DNA of 22,292 nucleotides from JADLEX01 sp964586775 (lineage in GTDB: Bacteria > Lernaellota > Lernaellaia > JACKCT01), in assembly GCA_964586775.1 (NCBI GenBank), contig CAZPJD010000058.1:1-22292 (forward strand), read 5' to 3'. Within the stretch, counting starts at the first letter, position 1. The number at the start of each line of letters is the position of its first letter. The notes beneath the pieces are model-generated. The model had not been told where the DNA came from and made no database searches. It saw nothing but the letters and a program-made list of their open reading frames with translations. Made by a program: the position numbers and the translations under genes. Below, piece after piece: positions 13,818 through 20,708 of this stretch.

Positions 13818-13889
13818 GGTGCTCGCGCGATTTCGTTGCACCGCCATGCGCCCTGTGACACATTCTCGCCGGATTTGTCGGAGATGTGC

Positions 13890-14681
13890 ATGACGGATTC
13901 CACGATTTTGCGCCGCGAAGTCGACGCGCGCGGCGTCGCCACGCTGACGCTCAATCGCCCCGAGGTGGGCAACGCCTTCAACGGCGACCTGGTCGCGGCG
14001 ATCGACGCGGCGCTCACCGACCTCGCGCGCCCGGGCGCGTGCCGCGTGCTGGTCCTGCGCGGCGCGGGCAAGCACTTTTGCGCGGGCGGCGACCTGAAGT
14101 GGATGGCCCATTTGGCCATTGCGGGCGACGCGGCGAACGACGGCGACGCACGCGCCGTGGGCGAAATGATGCGAAAGCTCAAGTTCTTCCCGCATCCCAC
14201 TGTGGCCGTTGTGCACGGCGCGGCGCTGGGTGGCGGGGCGAGCCTCGTCGTGTGCTGCGACATCGCCGTGGCCTCGTCCGACGCCGTCTTCGCCATTTCG
14301 GGCGTGAAGATGGGCATGCTGCCCGTCGTGATCAGCCCCTACATCGTCTCGGCCATCGGACCGCGCCGCGCGCGGCGATACTACCTGACGGGCGAGCGCA
14401 TCCCCGCGCCGCGCGCCGAGGCGATTGGCCTCATTCACGAGTGCGTCGCGCCCCAAGAGTTGGAGTCGGTGGCGGACGGGATCGTCACGCATCTGCTTGA
14501 GGGCGGGCCGATCGCGCAGGCCATGGCCAAGGACCTCGTCGCCCAGGACGCCGACCCTCCCATCGAGGGCGAAACCTTCGACCGTCTCGCCGCCAAGCTT
14601 GCCGACCTGCGCGCCACGAACGAGGCGGTCGAGGGCATGACCGCGTTTCTGGAAAAACGCCCGCCGAACTGGAAGGCGTGA
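13890..14681 (+). CDS. Enoyl-CoA hydratase/isomerase family protein, LiuC-like, with altered catalytic residues
   Basis: A 263-residue crotonase-fold protein. The oxyanion-hole segments are present: GKHFCAGGDLKWM (60-72) and GAALGGGASLVVCCDIA. The segment MGMLPVVISPYIVSAIG and RRARRYYLTGERI most resemble methylglutaconyl-CoA hydratases of leucine degradation (LiuC/AtuE type). However, the two glutamates used by classical hydratases are both absent: the GGGxEL position is Ser118 and the PEV/SEV position is Gly138 (ISGVKMG). LiuC-type enzymes usually keep the second. Activity is therefore uncertain; isomerase or another CoA chemistry is possible. The ATG at 13890 has GGAG six bases upstream and is preferred to 13884. 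A zinc-ribbon protein gene follows 13 bases after the stop, so they are probably cotranscribed. Confidence 0.88.
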   Translation: MTDSTILRREVDARGVATLTLNRPEVGNAFNGDLVAAIDAALTDLARPGACRVLVLRGAGKHFCAGGDLKWMAHLAIAGDAANDGDARAVGEMMRKLKFFPHPTVAVVHGAALGGGASLVVCCDIAVASSDAVFAISGVKMGMLPVVISPYIVSAIGPRRARRYYLTGERIPAPRAEAIGLIHECVAPQELESVADGIVTHLLEGGPIAQAMAKDLVAQDADPPIEGETFDRLAAKLADLRATNEAVEGMTAFLEKRPPNWKA

Positions 14682-14694
14682 CGGAGGCGCGGGC

Positions 14695-15474
14695 GTGGAA
14701 CGCATCGGCCCATGCCCAAACTGCCGCAGCGAAATCGACACCGGCGCGTTCGCAATCGGCGCGCGGGCCGTGTGCCCGGCGTGTCGCGGCACGTTTCGCG
14801 TCGAGGAGCCGCTCGCCCCGACAGATCCGGTGGTGCGTCTCGTCGCGTGCGCGGGGTGCGACGCAAAGCTCGACGTCGGCGCGTTCGAACCGGGCGACGA
14901 GGCCGCGTGCCCGGAGTGCGGCGCGGTCGCGCTGGTGCCGCCCCTCGCGCCAAGCGCCTTGGCTCCCCCGACCGAAATCAGCGTGCTCGCCACGATCGGC
15001 GCGTTGCTCGCGCTCGTCGCCGCGGTGGTGCATCCGGCCATCGCTCTCGTCGGTCTCGCGTTCTCGCTGGCGGCGTTCGTCGACATCGAGCGGAGGCGCG
15101 GTCAACTGATCGGTCGCCGTCGCGCGGCGGGCGGCGCGGTCGCAAACATCGCGATCCTGCTCCTCTACCTGATGCTGGTGCCGCGCCCGCTGCCCGATGC
15201 GTTCTACGATGACGCGGACGAGGAGCGGCTTCGCGCAAAGCTCGAGGTGGTGCGTGAGGAACGGCGCAAATCCGGCGCGAACGCTCGCGCGGGCTACGCT
15301 GGCTCGCTCGCGCCGCTGCTGAAATACGATCCCAACCTCGCGGCGGACGGCGGCGTGACCTTCATCTTCGGTTCGGTCGATTCCGAGGGGTACACGTTCA
15401 CGACCATCCACGCGCGAGGCACGCGCGAGCGCGGAACGCGCTCGGGACGGCGCGAGTTCGTCTTCCACGACTGA
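14695..15474 (+). CDS. Double zinc-ribbon membrane protein with pilin-like C-terminal region
   Basis: A 259-residue hypothetical protein starting at GTG, with GGAGG about 8 bases upstream. Two zinc-ribbon motifs are at the N-terminus: CPNC...CPAC (about 7-29) and CAGC...CPEC (about 52-76). A Pro/Ala linker follows. Two hydrophobic segments (about 96-119 and 143-162) separated by a basic RRRGQLIGRRR loop resemble DUF4190-type membrane modules. The extracytoplasmic part (about 165-259) includes LLKYDPNLAADGGVTFIF and GYTFTTIHARG, reminiscent of the substrate-like C-terminal domains of pseudopilin-type proteins. Function is unknown. It lies 13 bases after the crotonase-family gene, with no obvious functional link. 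Confidence 0.8.
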   Translation: MERIGPCPNCRSEIDTGAFAIGARAVCPACRGTFRVEEPLAPTDPVVRLVACAGCDAKLDVGAFEPGDEAACPECGAVALVPPLAPSALAPPTEISVLATIGALLALVAAVVHPAIALVGLAFSLAAFVDIERRRGQLIGRRRAAGGAVANIAILLLYLMLVPRPLPDAFYDDADEERLRAKLEVVREERRKSGANARAGYAGSLAPLLKYDPNLAADGGVTFIFGSVDSEGYTFTTIHARGTRERGTRSGRREFVFHD

Positions 15475-15600
15475 GGCGACGATCGATGGCGCGTCGGGAC
15501 GTGTCGTGGTAGAAATACCGTCAACAGGCGAGCACTCCGGCCTCGGTCGGAGCGTGGGCGAAGGCGGGGGCAACCTCGCCTTTCCCGTTTGATGCGGGCT

Positions 15601-16377
15601 TCAGCGAGCCGACGCCGTCACGACGAGAACGGAACGATCCCGGTAGAGCGGATCGATCGCGCGTTCCAGCGCACGCACCCACGAGCGCGAATAGGGCTGC
15701 GTGCGAAAGTGCCACGCGCCCGAGCGCGGCGGGGCGTCGGATCGCGTGACGAAGTCGAACCCGGCTCGCGCGCACAGTTTGGCGAGGCCGTCGAAGCTCG
15801 GCAGCAGCCGCGCGGCGGGCGGCGCGAAGAGAAAGAAGTCCGCGCCGTGCTGCTGGAGCGCGAGGCCGTCGGACTGCGGCGCTTCGATGCGCGCGCGCCC
15901 GCCCGGTCGCAGAGCGCGGCGAATGGCGGCGAGTTCCTCGACGGGATGCGCGGAGTATTCGATAAGCCCTTCGACAATCGCGAGATCGAATTCACCGGCC
16001 AGCGCGCCCGCCGCCGGGGTGCCGACGCGCACGGACCCGCCCGATTTCGCGAGCGGCAGCGCGACATCGGGGCTCGGGTCGCACGCCGTCACGCGCAGCC
16101 CGCGCTTCGCGAGCGCGGCCATGAGCGCCGCGTCGGCCCGGCCGACGAGCGCGACGTCACCCACGCCACGCAGCATCCGCGCGATGCGCCCGGCGTGGCG
16201 CCCATGGGGCGCGGGACGCGGCACGCACGTCCAGTCGTGACCGGCGAGCGCGTGCGGATGGACGGCGAAGAGGCTCGCGCAAGCGAGACACCGGGCGTAG
16301 GGCACGGGGGCTTCGCGCGGCCCGAAGGGTTCGGGCAGCTCGCGGGTTTCGCCGCAATCGCAAGCCGGGCAACGCAC
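15601..16377 (-). CDS. Zinc-ribbon class I SAM-dependent methyltransferase
   Basis: A 258-residue protein. An N-terminal zinc ribbon (C3, C6, C30, C33; RCPAC...YARCLAC) precedes a Rossmann-type methyltransferase region. FDLAIVEGLIEYSAHPVEEL and IRRALRPGGRARIEAP match the Methyltransf_23-type layout seen in sugar and lipid-modifying enzymes. Motif I is degenerate (VALVGRADAALMAAL instead of a GxGxG loop), while the following acidic residue in TACDPS is kept. The GTG at 16377 is chosen because AGGAGG lies five bases upstream and the ribbon begins immediately; ATG 16431 lacks a ribosome site. Its substrate cannot be read from the sequence. It is transcribed alone, convergent with the zinc-ribbon protein gene and divergent from the YciI gene. 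Confidence 0.8.
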   Translation of the reverse strand: MRCPACDCGETRELPEPFGPREAPVPYARCLACASLFAVHPHALAGHDWTCVPRPAPHGRHAGRIARMLRGVGDVALVGRADAALMAALAKRGLRVTACDPSPDVALPLAKSGGSVRVGTPAAGALAGEFDLAIVEGLIEYSAHPVEELAAIRRALRPGGRARIEAPQSDGLALQQHGADFFLFAPPAARLLPSFDGLAKLCARAGFDFVTRSDAPPRSGAWHFRTQPYSRSWVRALERAIDPLYRDRSVLVVTASAR

Positions 16378-16684
16378 GTGTTCCTCCTGCGCGGCAGGGG
16401 CTGCCTGCCGGGCTCGCGCGTGGGCGCGCATGGTAGCAAAGCGATCCGAAAGGGCAACGTGAGGTCGGTCGGCTCGAGCGGCGCGATCGATGCGACGAAT
16501 CCCGTCCCTTGCGGCCCCGGCGAAACGCTTGGGCTCGCACAGGCCGCGGCGTGGATCTTTACGCCGTTCGTGAAAACGACGGGCCCGGCCCACGGCGAGG
16601 GGTACGACTCTGCCGTCGCGGTTCGCGCTCCCATTGAAGTGGTTGGCGTAGTACACAGGCGCCCGATATTTCGAGGGGGCCCGC
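16378..16684. other. Divergent intergenic region, no confident gene
   Basis: A stretch of 307 bases separates the methyltransferase GTG from the YciI ATG. All-frame openness here is due to GC bias. A short hairpin GGCAGG-GGCTG-CCTGCC lies 15-31 bases upstream of the GTG on the minus strand. No clear promoter boxes, RNA gene or repeat was recognised. Confidence 0.5.
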
Positions 16685-17005
16685 ATGGCGACATTTCTCT
16701 ACCGCGTCGAACCGACGCGCCCGGCGATGCTCGGCGACGGGCCGACGCCTGAAGAGGCGAAGGCCGTCGAGGATCACTTCCTCTACCTGCGGGACCTCGT
16801 CGAGGAGGGCGTCGTCTTCATGGCCGGGCGCACGCACGGCGCGGCCGAGCGCACCTTCGGCATCTGCTTTTTCGAGTCCGACGACGAGGCCGCCGCGCGC
16901 GCGATCATGGACGCCGACCCGGCCGTCGTGCGCGGCGTGATGCGCGCCGAGCTCTTCCCCTTCCGCGCGGCGCTGTGGTCGGAACGCAAGCCGCCGATGG
17001 ATTGA
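16685..17005 (+). CDS. YciI-like protein (YCII-related domain)
   Basis: A 106-residue protein of the YciI/YCII-related dimeric alpha-beta barrel family. The sequence covers a single domain: LYRVEPTRPAML, AVEDHFLYLRDLVEEGVVFMAGRT (the usual DH...L..G..Gp pattern), FGICFFESDDEAAARAIMDADPAV and FPFRAALW. Family members are linked to small-molecule or halogenated-compound chemistry, but most have no assigned reaction. The ATG at 16685 follows GAGGGGG. No partner gene indicates a pathway. Confidence 0.85.
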   Translation: MATFLYRVEPTRPAMLGDGPTPEEAKAVEDHFLYLRDLVEEGVVFMAGRTHGAAERTFGICFFESDDEAAARAIMDADPAVVRGVMRAELFPFRAALWSERKPPMD

Positions 17006-17121
17006 GGCGGGGGCGCGCGAGAATGGTTCGCGATCCGCTCGTCTTCGGTTGAGGATCGGGCTATCAATCGCTGTCGCGCGAGGCATGACGCCGGCGATTC
17101 GCGCGGGGGAGTCGTGTCATC

Positions 17122-17406
17122 ATGGCTGAACGAAAAACGAAAACCGCCGCCATTCGGCCGCAATTTCGAACCGTTCGCGACGCGAAGGGACGCGAGGAGT
17201 TCGTTCTCGTTCCCTCAGCCTTGTTCGAGGTGATCCGGCCGAGACTGAACGCGATCCTCGAGGATCCGTTTTACCGTCGACTCGCGGATGCGCCGATGGA
17301 TGGCGAGGCCGAAACGCAGGAGGAGGTCCGGGCGGTGCGCCGTGCGAGAAGGGCGCGGGACCGGGGCGACGTGATTTCCCACGACGAGGTCCTGCGTTAC
17401 CGGTAG
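17122..17406 (+). CDS. Small hypothetical protein, antitoxin-like
   Basis: A 94-residue charged protein without a recognised family signature. The arrangement resembles Phd/YefM or related orphan antitoxins: a short beta-rich start (FRTVRDAKGREEFVLVPSALFEVI), then a helix (RPRLNAILEDPFYRRLADAP), an acidic/basic helical tail with VRAVRRARRARDRG, and VISHDEVLRYR at the end. No toxin gene (RelE/ParE or PIN) is next to it. The ATG at 17122 has a GGGGGAG about 10 bases upstream, a little far. A gene is likely from frame length and start; the antitoxin role is a guess. Confidence 0.6.
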   Translation: MAERKTKTAAIRPQFRTVRDAKGREEFVLVPSALFEVIRPRLNAILEDPFYRRLADAPMDGEAETQEEVRAVRRARRARDRGDVISHDEVLRYR

Positions 17407-17427
17407 ACACGCGTACAGCTTCTCCCC

Positions 17428-17442
17428 TGACACGATCTGTCA
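17428..17442. promoter_or_regulatory. TGACA-N5-TGTCA dyad upstream of the alpha/beta hydrolase gene
   Basis: This short inverted repeat (5-bp arms, 5-base centre) is followed by CTTTTCTTTTTTCG. It could be a weak terminator for the small upstream gene or an operator for the hydrolase, whose possible -10 box GATAAG (17464-17469) ends 8 bases before its ATG. Confidence 0.3.
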
Positions 17443-17477
17443 CTTTTCTTTTTTCGCGGCGGCGATAAGATCGGACC

Positions 17478-18389
17478 ATGCGGCGCAAGGAGATCTCTTT
17501 CGCCGTCGATGGCTCGACCCTCGCGGCGTGGCTCTACCTTCCCGACGGCGCGCTTCCGTGCCCGGCGCTCGTGATGGCCAATGGCTTCGGCGCCACCCGA
17601 CGCGCGCGGCTCGACGCCTTCGCCGAGCGATTCGCCGAAGCGGGCTTCGGTGTGCTCGTCTTCGACTACCGGCACTTCGGCGACAGCGAGGGCGAACCTC
17701 GGCTCGTGCTCGACATCGCCAAGCAGCTCGACGACTGGCGAGAGGCGGTGCGTCACGCGCGCCAGATGCCCGTGCTCGATGCGGGTTTCGTCGCGCTGTG
17801 GGGCACGTCGTTCAGCGGCGGCCATGTGCTCACGATCGCCGCCGAGGACGAACACGTCGCCGCCGTGATCGCGCAGGCGCCCTTCGTGGACGGCCTCGCG
17901 TCCGTGCGAAGCGCCGGCCCCGCTCTCACGGCGCGCCTGGGTTTCTCCGCCATGCGCGACATCGCCCGCGCGGCGCGGGGGCGCGAGCCGTTTCGCATCA
18001 AGGTCGCGGGACCGCCCGGCTCGCTCGCCGCGATGAACGCGCCCGGCCTGGAATTCGGTTACCGCACGGTGGTGCCCGAGGACGGAGAATCGAGCGACGA
18101 GGTCGCCGCGCGCGTCTTTTTGTCGATCCCGACCTATCGCCCCATCGGGGTCGCGTCGCGCATCCAATGCCCGGTGTTGTTCTGCGTGGCCGACCGCGAC
18201 CGCGTCGCGCCGCCCGAGCCGGCGCTGGCCGCCGCGCGCCGCGTGAAGGACGCCGAGATCCGCCGTTACGACGCGGACCACTTCGACCTCTACATCGGCG
18301 ATGGCTTTGGACGCACCGTGGCGGATCAGATCGAGTTCCTGCTGAGGATGCTGACACGACGCCGCGCGGGGGACGAAGCGCCGGGGTGA
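17478..18389 (+). CDS. Alpha/beta hydrolase
   Basis: A 303-residue alpha/beta-hydrolase-fold protein, probably a cytosolic esterase or peptidase-like enzyme. The nucleophile elbow is LWGTSFSGGH with Ser111, an acidic residue lies in VADRDRVAPP (D239 or D241), and the histidine is H268 in DADHFDLY. The oxyanion region is VMANGFGATR, and FDYRHFGDSEGEPR is typical of the DUF/XynB-like BAAT-related hydrolases. The substrate is not predictable. The ATG at 17478 has only a weak GGA upstream, and a GATAAG box ends 8 bases before it. A 33-nt segment of its 3' part (18215-18247) is duplicated, with one mismatch, in the non-coding DNA at 20588-20620. It converges on the FG-GAP gene. Confidence 0.88.
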   Translation: MRRKEISFAVDGSTLAAWLYLPDGALPCPALVMANGFGATRRARLDAFAERFAEAGFGVLVFDYRHFGDSEGEPRLVLDIAKQLDDWREAVRHARQMPVLDAGFVALWGTSFSGGHVLTIAAEDEHVAAVIAQAPFVDGLASVRSAGPALTARLGFSAMRDIARAARGREPFRIKVAGPPGSLAAMNAPGLEFGYRTVVPEDGESSDEVAARVFLSIPTYRPIGVASRIQCPVLFCVADRDRVAPPEPALAAARRVKDAEIRRYDADHFDLYIGDGFGRTVADQIEFLLRMLTRRRAGDEAPG

Positions 18390-18438
18390 GAAGGAGCGGT
18401 GTCAGGGGGCGACGCCGACCGGGCGGTTGCGCGGCAAC

Positions 18439-20535
18439 TCAACCGCAGCCGCAGCCGCCGCGCCCGCCGTCATCCGAGTCGCGGTTCGCGTCCTCGTCGT
18501 CGTCGTTCGTGATCGAGTCGTCATCCTCGCCATCATCATCCCAAGAGTCGTCATCACCGATTACAGTCGTCGTTGTTGTGCTCGTCGTCGTAGGCGCGGT
18601 CGTCGTCGATGACGTCGTAGTCGTTGTGGTCGCGCCGCTGGTCGAGGTCGTCGTCGTGGTCGGTTCTTCGGTCGTAGTGGTTGTCGAAGTCGTTGTGGTC
18701 GTGGGTTGAGAAGTGGTCGTGCTGCTCGTCGTGGTCGTGGTGGTCGGCCCTTCGGTCGTGGTCGTACTGCTCGTCGTGGTTGTCGTCGTTGTGGTCGTCG
18801 TCGGCTCTTCGGTCGTGGTGGTTGTGGATGTTGTCGTTGTCGTGGGCTGAGAAGTGGTCGTGGTGGTCGTCGTCGGCTCTTCGGTCGTCGTCGTGGTGCT
18901 CGTCGTGGTTGTGGTTGTCGTGGTCGGCTCTTCGGTCGTGGTGGTTGTGGACGTTGTCGTGGTTGTTGTCGTTGTCACCACGAATCCGCCGTAGAACGAG
19001 ACTGCGGCTCCCTCCGCGGTTTCACCGTTCCTCCAATCCGGCATGCCAATAACGAGGTCGTTAAAGTCGTCTCCGTTGACGTCTCCGGCCGAGGTCACGC
19101 TGTAACCGGCATAGGCATTGGCGATGTCGGGCTCATAGATCCAAGCGGGGGTCGACGAGAGCCCCGTTGCTGAGCCAAAAAAAACGTACGCGCGTCCTTC
19201 GTCCCCTTGGCCGTTGGAGTAACCATATGCTCCGACGATGACGTCGTCGTATCCATCGACGTTGATGTCTCCCGCGCTGGAGACGCTCCAACCAAATTTG
19301 CCGCGGTTCTGAGTTGAGGCATAAGTCCAGTCCGGCGTCGGGGACAAACCGGTCGTCGATCCGTGGAAGACCAGTGCCCGACCCTGGCCGGTATCGAAGA
19401 CGGATGCTGTATAGGAAGGTCCGCCGACGATCACGTCGTCGTAGCCGTCACCGTTCACATCCCCAGCGGACGCCGTGCTGGATCCAAGTTGCTCACCTCG
19501 AAAGTCCCCCTGAAAGTTCCAATCGGGCACGACCGATAGACCATCGGCTGAACCGAGAAAGAGCAGAGCCCGTCCTCGAAAATTGCCGCCGTTGGTGAAA
19601 TGCGGTTCTCCGACAACGACATCGTCATAACCATCGCCGTTGACATCGCCGGCGGAAGCCACGGCGTGGCCGAGGCCAACAGACTCGGCGGACGCATCGA
19701 CGACCCAGTCCGGAGTTGTCGCCGGCCCCGTGGGAGAGCCTAAGTAGACGGATGCCCGACCGTCATTGATGTCCAACACGTCGAGATCTGGTTCGCCGAC
19801 GATGATGTCGCTGTAACCGTCTGCGTCGATATCTCCCGCAGACGCCACTCGACGACCGTAGTGTCCCCTCTCCCCGCTTCCGTACGTGGTCCAACTCGGC
19901 GATGTGCGCAGTCCGGTGCTCGATCCCAAATACAGGAGCGCTTTTCCCGCAGACTCCAACCCGTTGGCATCTGCCTCAGGTACTCCCACGATGACATCGT
20001 CGTAACCGTCGTCGTTGACGTCCCCCGCGGACGCCACGGAAGTGCCGAGTTCCGCGAACGACTGAACCGAGAAGACGGTCCAATTTTGCACGGACGACAG
20101 ACCGGATGCCGAGCCGAGGTAGAGAAATGCCCGTCCGTAGTTCCCATAAAAGGGACTCCCGACAACGACATCGGAATAGCCATCGCCATTGACGTCCCCC
20201 GCGGACGCCACACTGAACCCGAATTGCGCATTCGCCGAATTGGATTCCATCGCCCAGTCAGGAACGGGAGGCAACCCGAACGCAAGCAATACTGAATCGT
20301 CGTCGAATGACCGGTCGGCCAAGACCCGAACCGGCGACCAACCTTTCCGGTCTGTCTGTCGATCGTAAATCCCCGCTTTGCGGGCGGGCCGCTCGCCGGC
20401 GGTGGACGCTCGCACCTCGGCGACCTCGACGGTCGCGTGCTGCCGCGATTCGACGACGTCCTCTCTGCCGCATCCCGACGGCGCCACCGACACGGCCGCC
20501 AGCATCATCGAGAGCAACAGCGGTACGAACCTCAT
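18439..20535 (-). CDS. Exported FG-GAP beta-propeller protein with Thr-rich stalk and Asp-rich Cys-Gly tail
   Basis: A 698-residue predicted surface protein. Residues 1-20 form a signal peptide (FVPLLLSMMLAAVSVA) followed by SGC, a poor lipobox. Seven FG-GAP/integrin-alpha-like repeats follow, each with SAGDVNGDGYDDVVVG-type Ca2+ loops (DxDxDG), enough for one seven-bladed propeller. Then comes about 137 residues of nearly pure Thr broken by EEP, EGP and SQP, likely O-glycosylated and extended. The tail is Asp-rich (DDDSWDDDGEDDD) and ends GGRGGCGCG, without a membrane helix. The start at 20535 is favoured over 20550 because GGAG lies five bases upstream. Codon use is less GC-extreme than in the neighbours (AT-rich words, a run of eight T at 19177-19184), hinting at a different history. 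Adhesion or cell-surface architecture is inference. Confidence 0.88.
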   Translation of the reverse strand: MRFVPLLLSMMLAAVSVAPSGCGREDVVESRQHATVEVAEVRASTAGERPARKAGIYDRQTDRKGWSPVRVLADRSFDDDSVLLAFGLPPVPDWAMESNSANAQFGFSVASAGDVNGDGYSDVVVGSPFYGNYGRAFLYLGSASGLSSVQNWTVFSVQSFAELGTSVASAGDVNDDGYDDVIVGVPEADANGLESAGKALLYLGSSTGLRTSPSWTTYGSGERGHYGRRVASAGDIDADGYSDIIVGEPDLDVLDINDGRASVYLGSPTGPATTPDWVVDASAESVGLGHAVASAGDVNGDGYDDVVVGEPHFTNGGNFRGRALLFLGSADGLSVVPDWNFQGDFRGEQLGSSTASAGDVNGDGYDDVIVGGPSYTASVFDTGQGRALVFHGSTTGLSPTPDWTYASTQNRGKFGWSVSSAGDINVDGYDDVIVGAYGYSNGQGDEGRAYVFFGSATGLSSTPAWIYEPDIANAYAGYSVTSAGDVNGDDFNDLVIGMPDWRNGETAEGAAVSFYGGFVVTTTTTTTTSTTTTTEEPTTTTTTTTSTTTTTEEPTTTTTTTSQPTTTTTSTTTTTEEPTTTTTTTTTTSSTTTTEGPTTTTTTSSTTTSQPTTTTTSTTTTTEEPTTTTTSTSGATTTTTTSSTTTAPTTTSTTTTTVIGDDDSWDDDGEDDDSITNDDDEDANRDSDDGGRGGCGCG
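18564..18976 (-). repeat. Coding minisatellite of the Thr-rich stalk
   Basis: ACN-repeat DNA encodes poly-Thr with regularly placed EEP/EGP/SQP breaks. Longer units are visible: a 28-nt block is identical at 18801-18828 and 18924-18951 (123 nt apart), and a related block begins near 18660 (141 nt earlier). These match 41- and 47-residue protein units. Length variation between strains is expected. Confidence 0.8.
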
Positions 20536-20587
20536 GAATCTCCACGACATGTTATGATTCTAACAAATGTCGGCGACGGCAACAACG

Positions 20588-20668
20588 CGAGCCCGCGCTG
20601 GCCGCCGCGCGCCGCGTGAATACCCAGCCAAACCAGATGCGAGTAATCCGTGCCAAACCAGATGCGAG
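20588..20668. repeat. Duplicated hydrolase-gene fragment and 17-bp direct repeat
   Basis: Positions 20588-20620 repeat hydrolase coding sequence 18215-18247 in the same orientation, with 32 of 33 bases identical. Directly after it, a 17-bp sequence (20627-20643) is repeated exactly at 20652-20668, a 25-nt period with an 8-nt spacer. The stretch lies between the FG-GAP gene and the phage-like genes and contains no open gene. It may mark a recombination or integration boundary. Confidence 0.6.
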
Positions 20669-20708
20669 GTGCTAACTCATAATAACTTGGGTTTTTGAAT
20701 CGGAACGC

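Noticed and set aside
18426..18438. GTTGC-GCG-GCAAC hairpin between the hydrolase and FG-GAP genes
   Set aside because: Only 5 bp with no T-run, so it is not convincing as a terminator.
18439..18553. MYXO-CTERM or LPXTG-type sorting signal at the FG-GAP C-terminus
   Set aside because: There is no hydrophobic helix or basic end after the GGCGCG motif, so known sorting classes do not apply.
20551..20708. Small gene or tRNA-type attachment site before the methyltransferase
   Set aside because: No cloverleaf-like arms or credible short open frame were found; only repeats are visible.
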